This document shows positions 14,637 through 20,897 of a stretch of 22,446 nucleotides of DNA, one piece after another. The notes beneath the pieces are model-generated. The model worked only from the letters and a program-made list of their open reading frames with translations, searched no databases and was not told the origin of the DNA. Source of the stretch: Burkholderiales bacterium (GTDB lineage: Bacteria; Pseudomonadota; Gammaproteobacteria; Burkholderiales; Burkholderiaceae_E); assembly GCA_020348765.1 (NCBI GenBank), contig CP070753.1:2292572-2315017 (forward strand), written 5' to 3'. The number at the start of each line of letters is the position of its first letter. Position 1 is the first letter of the stretch. The translations under genes were made by a program, and so were the position numbers.

Positions 14637-16331
14637 ATGAGCACCTCCGACACGGCGAAGATCGACCCGATCCTGCTCTCGGTCTACGCGCGAACCTTCC
14701 GCTCGATCACCGACGAGATGAGCATCTCGATGGAGCGCACCACCCGTTCGCCGATCCTGTGCGAGGCCAAGGATTACGTGACCGGCCTGTACGACGGCGA
14801 CGGCAACATGCTCGAGCAGACCGAGAACCTGCCGATCCTGGCGTTCTCGCTGGCGCCGGTGTGCAAGTACATCAGGCAGTACTTCGGCGACGAGATCTTC
14901 CCGGGCGACGTGATCTTCCACAACGACGTGTTCAGCCTCGGCAACCAGAACAACGACGTGGCGGTGTTCAAGCCGGTGTTCCACGAGGGCCGGCTGGTCG
15001 CCTGGACCGCGGTCAAGGGGCACCAGGCCGACATCGGCGGGGCGGTGGCCGGCGGCTACAACCCGAACGCGGTCGAGGTCTGGCAGGAAGCGTTGCGCAT
15101 CCCCCCGGTCAAGGTGGTCGAGCGGGGCAAGCTGCGCCGGGACGTCTGGAACCTGATCTTCGCCAACGTGCGCCTCGAAATCGTACAGCACGACATGAAG
15201 GCCGAGATGGGCGCTTGCACGGTCGGGGAGCGGCGCATGCTCGAGCTGCTCGACAAGTACGGCGTCGAAAGCTACGAGACCCACAAGCAGGCCCTGTTCG
15301 ACGCGACGCGCCGGATGATGGAGGCCGAGATCGCCAAGATCCCGAACGGGCGCTACAGCGGCGAGGGGTACGTGTACTACGACGGGCGCCACGAGGGCTC
15401 GAAGTTCACGATCCGCGTCGACATCGAGGTCGAGGACCGGAGCATCCGCTTCGACTATTCGCGCACCGACCCTCAGACCAACGGCTTCGTCAACGGCACG
15501 TTCACGTCGAGCGCGTCGGCGACCATCCTGACGCTGCTGCAGATGGTCAACCCGGACGTCCCGCACAACGAGGGCATGGTCCAACCGATCGAGATCGTGA
15601 TCCCCGAGGGCACGATCCTGAATGCCGCCTATCCGAAGGCGACCACCTTCGGCAACCACCTGTGCCCGCCCAACGCGGACGCGATCCAGCGCGCGCTCGC
15701 GCCGGTGCTGCCCGAGCGCGTCACCGCAGGCTGGAACAACCTGCTCGCTTCGCTGACCACCGGCGTCGACCCCCGCACCGGCGAGAAGTACGTCGACATC
15801 GGTTTCATGGGGCTGAAGGGCGGCTCGGGCGGCATGCTCGGCACCGACGGCTACGATCACATCGGCATGATCGACGCTTCGGGCGGCGTGCTCGACCAGG
15901 ACTACGAGATGTTCGAGCAGCAGACCCCGCACACCCTGATCCGCCACGAGCTGCTGGCCGACTCGGCCGGCGCCGGCCAGTGGCGCGGCGGCCTGGGCGT
16001 CGAGACCATCTTCGAGATCGGCTCGGACGACACGCAGCTGGTGACCTTCGGTGACGGCGACTTCGAGCCCGCGTTCGGGCTCTTCGGCGGTGGCGACGGC
16101 GCGCTGAACTTCATCCGGCTGCGCTATCCGGACGGTCGGGTCGTGGTGCCCAGGAACAAGGATCTGATCACCGGCGTGCCCCGGGGCACGGTCTACCACC
16201 AGGTCGCCGGCGGCGGCGGCGGCTACGGCGATCCGCGCAAGCGCGACCGGAAGGTGCTGGCCGACGAGGTTCGCAACGGCGTGATCACGCCCGATGCGGC
16301 GCACGCGCAGTACGGCTTCGGCCAGCCCTGA
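14637..16331 (+). CDS. Hydantoinase B/oxoprolinase-family subunit, copy 2
   Basis: This 564-residue HyuB protein lacks the basic N-terminal extension of copy 1. Its conserved blocks are DPILLSVYARTFRSITDEM, ERTTRSPIL, HND, GNQNNDVAVFKPVFH, GHQADIGG (128-135, holding the metal-site His129 and Asp132), RRDVWNLIF and the final GGGGGYGDP. It pairs with the HyuA2 protein encoded 58 bases upstream. The leader has only a weak ribosome binding site. Close agreement with copy 1, including a 39-base identical stretch, shows that the pairs arose by duplication. Catalysis could be lactam or imide hydrolysis or ketone carboxylation. Confidence 0.93.
   Translation: MSTSDTAKIDPILLSVYARTFRSITDEMSISMERTTRSPILCEAKDYVTGLYDGDGNMLEQTENLPILAFSLAPVCKYIRQYFGDEIFPGDVIFHNDVFSLGNQNNDVAVFKPVFHEGRLVAWTAVKGHQADIGGAVAGGYNPNAVEVWQEALRIPPVKVVERGKLRRDVWNLIFANVRLEIVQHDMKAEMGACTVGERRMLELLDKYGVESYETHKQALFDATRRMMEAEIAKIPNGRYSGEGYVYYDGRHEGSKFTIRVDIEVEDRSIRFDYSRTDPQTNGFVNGTFTSSASATILTLLQMVNPDVPHNEGMVQPIEIVIPEGTILNAAYPKATTFGNHLCPPNADAIQRALAPVLPERVTAGWNNLLASLTTGVDPRTGEKYVDIGFMGLKGGSGGMLGTDGYDHIGMIDASGGVLDQDYEMFEQQTPHTLIRHELLADSAGAGQWRGGLGVETIFEIGSDDTQLVTFGDGDFEPAFGLFGGGDGALNFIRLRYPDGRVVVPRNKDLITGVPRGTVYHQVAGGGGGYGDPRKRDRKVLADEVRNGVITPDAAHAQYGFGQP
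14939..14977 (+). repeat. 39-bp direct repeat, copy 2 (within hyuB2)
   Basis: Identical to 6200-6238 in hyuB1 and in the same orientation. Recombination between the two would delete or duplicate the genes in between. Confidence 0.85.
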
Positions 16332-16337
16332 TCGACC

Positions 16338-17471
16338 ATGGACTTCGAACTGAGCATCGAGCAGAAGGCGGTTCGCGACACCTTCGCCCGCTTCGCCGAC
16401 CGGCGCATCGCGCCCCGGGCCGCGGCGCTGGACGAGGCGCACGCGTTCCCGCGCGAGCTGTTCGGCGAACTGGCCGAGCTCGGGCTGTTCGGCATGCGCT
16501 ACCCGGAGGACGTCGGCGGCAGCGGCATGGCGCTCACCGAGTTCTGCCTCGCGCTGGCCGAGGTCGCGCGCGGCTCGATGTCGCTGGCCGGCGCGGCGGC
16601 CATGCAGTCGCTGATGGGAACCAAGTTCCTGCACATGCTGGGCGGCGCCGACATCGTCGAGCGCTTGTTCAAGCCGGCGCTGCGCGGCGAGAAGATCGGC
16701 GCGATCTGCATGACCGAGCCGAACGCGGGCTCGGGCCTGGGCGCGATCGCCACCAGTGCCACCCGCGTCGATGGCGGCTACCTGCTCAACGGCGCCAAGA
16801 CCTGGGTCACCTCGGCTCCGGTGGCCGACTTCTTCACCGTCTTCGCGCGGGCCGGCGAACAGGGCAAGCTCACCATCTTCCTGGTCGAAAGGCGCTTCGA
16901 CGGCATCGCGGTGGGGCGCGAGATCCACAAGATGGGTGTCTGGGCGCTGCCGACCTCGGAGGTCGCATTCGAGAACTGCTTCGTGCCGGACAGCCACCGC
17001 CTCTCGCAGCAGGAAGGCGACGGCGAGGCGCACCTGCGCAAGACGCTCGCGGAGATCCGCATCATCACCGGCGCGATGGCGCTCGGCGTCGCGCGCGCGG
17101 CACTCGAGGAAGCGGTGCGGTACGCCGGCGAGCGCCGGCAGTTCGGCAAGCCGATCGACCGGTTCCAGGCGATCCAGATCCGGCTGGCCGAGATGGCCAC
17201 CGGGCTCGAGGCCGCGACGCACCTGGTGCACCATGCCGCGTGGCTGCGCGACACGCAGCGGCCGCATCACAAGGAGGCCGCCATGTGCAAGCTGTTCGCG
17301 ACCGAGACCGCGGCCGAGGTCTGCGACCAGGCCGCGCGCGTGCTGGCCTCCTACGGCTACGCGATGGAGTACCCGGTGCAGCGCTATCTGCGCGACGTGC
17401 GGTTCACGCTGATCGGCGGCGGGACCAGCGAAATCCTCAAACTGATCATCGCCAAGGAGGTCACGTCATGA
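16338..17471 (+). CDS. Acyl-CoA dehydrogenase family flavoprotein
   Basis: This 377-residue protein has the complete acyl-CoA dehydrogenase fold: an N-terminal helical domain, a middle beta domain with CMTEPNAGSG and NGAKTWVTSA, and a C-terminal helical domain with ERRQFGKPIDRFQAIQ and ASYGYAMEYPVQRYLRD. It should bind FAD and oxidise an acyl-CoA at C2-C3, passing electrons to an electron-transfer flavoprotein. The C-terminal catalytic Glu of medium- and short-chain enzymes is replaced by Gly361 (LIGGGTSEI). The alternative helix position used by isovaleryl-CoA dehydrogenase aligns to Ile240, with Glu239 next to it. The base is therefore uncertain. The gene starts six bases after hyuB2 and overlaps the mutase small-subunit gene by ATGA. 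Confidence 0.92.
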   Translation: MDFELSIEQKAVRDTFARFADRRIAPRAAALDEAHAFPRELFGELAELGLFGMRYPEDVGGSGMALTEFCLALAEVARGSMSLAGAAAMQSLMGTKFLHMLGGADIVERLFKPALRGEKIGAICMTEPNAGSGLGAIATSATRVDGGYLLNGAKTWVTSAPVADFFTVFARAGEQGKLTIFLVERRFDGIAVGREIHKMGVWALPTSEVAFENCFVPDSHRLSQQEGDGEAHLRKTLAEIRIITGAMALGVARAALEEAVRYAGERRQFGKPIDRFQAIQIRLAEMATGLEAATHLVHHAAWLRDTQRPHHKEAAMCKLFATETAAEVCDQAARVLASYGYAMEYPVQRYLRDVRFTLIGGGTSEILKLIIAKEVTS

Positions 17472-17896
17472 GTGCCGAGTCGGGACTCGCCCCGCGGCAG
17501 CCGCGGCAGCGCCCGATCCGGGTGCTGCTCGCCAAGCCCGGCCTGGACGGCCACGATCAGGGTGCCAAGGTCGTCGCACGCGCGATGATCGACGCCGGGT
17601 TCGAGGTGATCTACACCGGCCTGCGTCAGACCCCCGAGTCGGTGGCGCGCGTGGCGCTGGAGGAGGACGTCGACGTGATCGCGCTTTCGAGCCTGGCTGG
17701 CTCGCATCTTCCTTTCTGCCGCAAGCTCAAGGCACTGCTCGAGGCCAACGACCTGACCGACAAGCTGTGGATGATCGGCGGCAACCTGCCGGTGCAGGAC
17801 CACGACGAACTGCGCGCGCTCGGCTTTCGCGGTGTGTTCCCAACCGGATCGAAGCTCGACGCGATCGTCGACTACATACGGGAGCAGGTGAAATGA
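17468..17896 (+). CDS. B12-binding small subunit of a methylmalonyl-CoA mutase-type enzyme
   Basis: This 142-residue protein is a stand-alone cobalamin-binding domain. It contains KPGLDGHDQG, with His29 as the lower cobalt ligand of the DxHxxG motif, then an SSLAGSH segment and an IGGNLP turn. About 15 unconserved residues precede the fold. It must work with the large subunit, whose gene overlaps its stop by ATGA. The split arrangement is seen in archaeal methylmalonyl-CoA mutases and in isobutyryl- and 2-hydroxyisobutyryl-CoA mutases, in contrast to the fused chain of many bacteria. Confidence 0.93.
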   Translation: MSAESGLAPRQPRQRPIRVLLAKPGLDGHDQGAKVVARAMIDAGFEVIYTGLRQTPESVARVALEEDVDVIALSSLAGSHLPFCRKLKALLEANDLTDKLWMIGGNLPVQDHDELRALGFRGVFPTGSKLDAIVDYIREQVK

Positions 17897-19518
17897 ACGA
17901 CCGATCACCCGTCGACCTGAAGGCGCAGGTCCGGTCCGTGGTCAACGAATCGGGCATCGGGGTGCAGCCGCTCTACACCGCTGCCGACGTCGAGGCGAGC
18001 GGAGGCCTGGAGATGCTGGGCGAGCCGGGCGCGTACCCGTTCACGCGCGGCATCCATCCGATGATGTACCGGAAGCGGCCGTGGACGATGCGCCAGTATG
18101 CCGGCTTCGGCAATCCGCGCGAGAGCAACCAGCGGTTCAAGTACCTGATCGCCAACGGCCAGACCGGACTGAACGTCGCCTTCGACCTTCCGACGCAGAT
18201 CGGACTCGACTCGGACGACCCGCTCGCAGAAGGCGAAGTCGGGCGGGTCGGCATGGCGATCGACACGCTGCGCGATTTCGAGGTCGCGTTCGACGGCATC
18301 GACCTCGCGCAGATCACGGTGTCGCTGACGATCAACGGCGCGGCCGCGATCCTGATCGCGATGTATCTGGCGATGGCCGAGAAACGCGGCTACGACCTCG
18401 CGCAGCTGCGCGGCACGGCCCAGAACGACATCCTGAAGGAGTTCATCGGCCGCGGAACCTGGGTGTTCCCGGTCGAGCCGTCGATCCGCCTGGTCGGCGA
18501 CACCATCGAGTACTGCGCCCAGCACGCGCCGAAGTACAGCCCGGTCTCGGTGTGCGGCTATCACATCCGCGAGTCGGGCGCGACGCCGACGCAGGAGATG
18601 GCCTATGCGTTCTGCATCGCGCGCGCCTATGCCGACGACGTGATTCGCCGCGGCATGCATGTCGACGAGTTCGCCGGGCGGCTTTCGTACAACTTCAACA
18701 TCTTCGGCAACCTGTTCGAGCAGGTCTGCAAGTTCCGCGCCGGGCGAAGCCTGTGGGCCAAGATCATGAAGGAGCAGTACAAGGCCGAGAAGCCCGGTTC
18801 GATGTGGCTGCGCATGATCGCAGGCGGCGGCGGCGGCGGGCTGACCCTGGAGCAACCCGAGTTGAACATCGTGCGCGGCGCCTACTACGCGCTGATCAGC
18901 GCGCTCTCGGGCGCTCAGACGATGGCGCTTTGCTCGTACGACGAGGCCTACACGATCCCGACCGAGTATTCGGCGCGCATCTCCTTGCGCACGATGCAGA
19001 TCCTGATCGAGGAGATGGGGTTGACCGAGACCGTGGACCCGCTCGGGGGCTCGTACTACGTCGAGACCATGACCAACCGGATGCGCGACCGGATGGAGGA
19101 GATCATCGCCGAAACCGACGCCGAGGGCGGTATCGTCAGGCTGATCTCGGAAGGGATCGTTCAGGCCAGGGTGTCGGCCCAGGCCTACCGGATGCAGCGC
19201 GACATCGAGTCGGGCAGGTTCGCCAAGGTCGGGGTCAATCGGTACCGCAGCGAGCAGGAGGAGGAGCACCCGGTCGAGCTCCACGCCTACGACGAAGACG
19301 ACGCCCGGCGGCAGATCGACGAGCTGCGCCGGGTGCGCGCCGAGCGCGATGGCGCGGCGGCGGCCGGTGCGCTGGAGCGCGTGCGCCACGATGCCGCGGC
19401 CGGCGCCAACCTGATGCCGGCGATCGTCGACGCGGTCAAGGCCTATGCGAGCGTGGGCGAGATCACGAACGAACTGGTCAAGGTCTTCGGCCGCTATCGC
19501 GAGCCGATCCGATTCTGA
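17893..19518 (+). CDS. Large subunit of a B12-dependent acyl-CoA mutase, methylmalonyl-CoA type
   Basis: This 541-residue protein is the substrate-binding TIM barrel without a B12 domain. Conserved blocks include RPWTMRQYAGFG, GLNVAFDLPTQIG, QNDILKEFIGRGTW and CGYHIRESGATP. A constant offset of 20 aligns it to the Propionibacterium enzyme: Tyr69 matches Tyr89, Ala96 matches position 116, Arg187 matches Arg207 and His224 matches His244. Tyr and Arg bind the free carboxylate of methylmalonyl-CoA. Isobutyryl-CoA mutase has Phe and Gln there, and 2-hydroxyisobutyryl-CoA mutase has Ile, with Asp at the 116 position. A carboxyacyl-CoA substrate is therefore favoured. The start is the ATG overlapping the small-subunit stop, with GGAGCAGG upstream. 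No MeaB/ArgK chaperone gene is in the window. Confidence 0.93.
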   Translation: MNDRSPVDLKAQVRSVVNESGIGVQPLYTAADVEASGGLEMLGEPGAYPFTRGIHPMMYRKRPWTMRQYAGFGNPRESNQRFKYLIANGQTGLNVAFDLPTQIGLDSDDPLAEGEVGRVGMAIDTLRDFEVAFDGIDLAQITVSLTINGAAAILIAMYLAMAEKRGYDLAQLRGTAQNDILKEFIGRGTWVFPVEPSIRLVGDTIEYCAQHAPKYSPVSVCGYHIRESGATPTQEMAYAFCIARAYADDVIRRGMHVDEFAGRLSYNFNIFGNLFEQVCKFRAGRSLWAKIMKEQYKAEKPGSMWLRMIAGGGGGGLTLEQPELNIVRGAYYALISALSGAQTMALCSYDEAYTIPTEYSARISLRTMQILIEEMGLTETVDPLGGSYYVETMTNRMRDRMEEIIAETDAEGGIVRLISEGIVQARVSAQAYRMQRDIESGRFAKVGVNRYRSEQEEEHPVELHAYDEDDARRQIDELRRVRAERDGAAAAGALERVRHDAAAGANLMPAIVDAVKAYASVGEITNELVKVFGRYREPIRF

Positions 19519-19528
19519 GGGAACACCG

Positions 19529-20398
19529 ATGACGGCCGTCGAAGCCTACGTGGCGCCGACCAGCCTGGAGCAGGCGCTGGACTGCCTGAGCAGCTCGGAC
19601 GAGGTCACGATCCTCGCCGGTGGCACCGACCTGATGCCGCAGTGCCAGACCGGTCGCGTGTCCTTGCGGCGCACGCTGATGAACATCCGCCGCATCGACG
19701 AACTGAAGGGAATCACGCTGCAGGGCGACACCCTGCGCGTCGGGGCGCTGGTGACGATCACCGAACTGATGCGCAGCGATCTGGCGCGGCGGCACCTGCC
19801 CGTGCTGGTCGAAGCCTGCGATCACTTCGCCAGCGACCAGATCCGCAATGTGGCCACCGTGGGCGGCAACATCTCGAATGCGTCGCCGGCCGGCGACACG
19901 CTGGTGCCGCTGCTGGCGCTGGACGCCGAAGTGGAGCTGGCCAGCGGTGGCGGCGGCGCGGTCACGCGCCGGCGCGTGCCGATCGCCGAGTACTTCGCCG
20001 CGCCGGGACGGACCCGGCGCGCGGCCAACGAGCTGCTCGTCTCGGTGCGCATTGCCGTGCCGCCGGCCGGGCACCACGCGCGCTTCTTCAAGTTCGGGAC
20101 GCGGCCGGCGCTCGACATTTCGGCGATCTCGATCGCGATCGCCGGCGTGCGCGCCGACGGCGCGCTCACCGGGGTCCGGGTCGCCTTCGGCGCCGTGGCC
20201 CCGACGCCGATTCGCGCCGTGAACACCGAACAGGCGCTCGAGGGCGCGCGGCTGGACGAGTCGACGATCGCACGGGCCGCGGCGCTCGCGCGCGACGAGG
20301 TCGCGCCGATCGACGACCTTCGTGCCAGCGCCTGGTACCGCAGGGAACTGATCCACAACATGACCCAGAGGATGCTCGAAGATGCCGCTCAGACATGA
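19529..20398 (+). CDS. FAD-binding medium subunit of a molybdenum hydroxylase
   Basis: This 289-residue subunit carries the two FAD motifs of the xanthine dehydrogenase/CoxM family, LAGGTDLMPQ at 29-38 and TVGGNISNASPAGDT from about 110. It carries electrons from the iron-sulfur subunit to FAD and an acceptor. The extra loop with four Cys that holds a 4Fe-4S cluster in 4-hydroxybenzoyl-CoA reductase is not present, as only three scattered Cys are seen. A benzoyl-CoA-type reductase is therefore unlikely. The ATG at 19529 follows the mutase stop by ten bases, with GAGGGAA upstream. The 3-prime end overlaps the 2Fe-2S gene by 17 bases. Confidence 0.9.
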   Translation: MTAVEAYVAPTSLEQALDCLSSSDEVTILAGGTDLMPQCQTGRVSLRRTLMNIRRIDELKGITLQGDTLRVGALVTITELMRSDLARRHLPVLVEACDHFASDQIRNVATVGGNISNASPAGDTLVPLLALDAEVELASGGGGAVTRRRVPIAEYFAAPGRTRRAANELLVSVRIAVPPAGHHARFFKFGTRPALDISAISIAIAGVRADGALTGVRVAFGAVAPTPIRAVNTEQALEGARLDESTIARAAALARDEVAPIDDLRASAWYRRELIHNMTQRMLEDAAQT

Positions 20399-20897
20399 CA
20401 TCGAATTCATCCTGAACGGTGTCGGCACGCAGGCCACGGTGACCGTCGACATGAGCGCACTGACGATGATGCGCGACGTCCTCGGCCTGACCGGCACCAA
20501 GTACGGCTGTGGCGAAGGCGAGTGCGGCGCATGCACGATCATCGTTGACGGCCTTTCGGTCAACGCCTGCCTGATGTTCGCGGTCGACTGCGACGGCCGC
20601 CGGGTTCAGACCATCGAGGGACTGGCCGCAGACCCCGGTGCCGAGGCGCTGCGCGCGGCCTTCGTCGCGCACGGCGCCGTGCCGTGCGGCTTCTGCACAC
20701 CCGGCATGGTGGTGCAGGCGAACCACCTGCTCGAGGCGCATCCTGGTGCCGACGAGGAAACGATCAAGCGCGGGATCGAGGGCAACCTGTGCCGGTGCAC
20801 CGGCTACCGCAAGATCGTCGACGCGATCGCGTCGGTTGCCGATCGCGGCGTCGAGGAGCCGTCGGACCGGGAGCAGCCCGCGCGAGGAGAACAGTGA
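20382..20897 (+). CDS. 2Fe-2S small subunit of a molybdenum hydroxylase
   Basis: This 171-residue protein has both conserved clusters of the family. The plant-ferredoxin-type CGEGECGACT with a later NAC holds the first, and CGFCTPGM with CRCTGYRK holds the second. It relays electrons between the molybdenum centre and FAD. A 20-residue acidic tail follows the last helix. It starts inside the end of the FAD subunit gene and its stop overlaps the ATG of the large subunit (TGATG), so the three subunits are translationally coupled in the order FAD, 2Fe-2S, Mo. Confidence 0.95.
   Translation: MPLRHDIEFILNGVGTQATVTVDMSALTMMRDVLGLTGTKYGCGEGECGACTIIVDGLSVNACLMFAVDCDGRRVQTIEGLAADPGAEALRAAFVAHGAVPCGFCTPGMVVQANHLLEAHPGADEETIKRGIEGNLCRCTGYRKIVDAIASVADRGVEEPSDREQPARGEQ

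Noticed and set aside
14499..17270. A 923-codon open frame on the minus strand
   Set aside because: It lies opposite hyuB2 and the acyl-CoA dehydrogenase gene, both with clear family motifs. Its product has no recognisable domain and the composition expected from a reversed GC-rich gene.
17893..19518. Assignment as 2-hydroxyisobutyryl-CoA or isobutyryl-CoA mutase
   Set aside because: The split subunits suggested it, but the residues at positions 89, 116 and 207 (propionibacterial numbering) are Tyr, Ala and Arg, as in methylmalonyl-CoA mutase.
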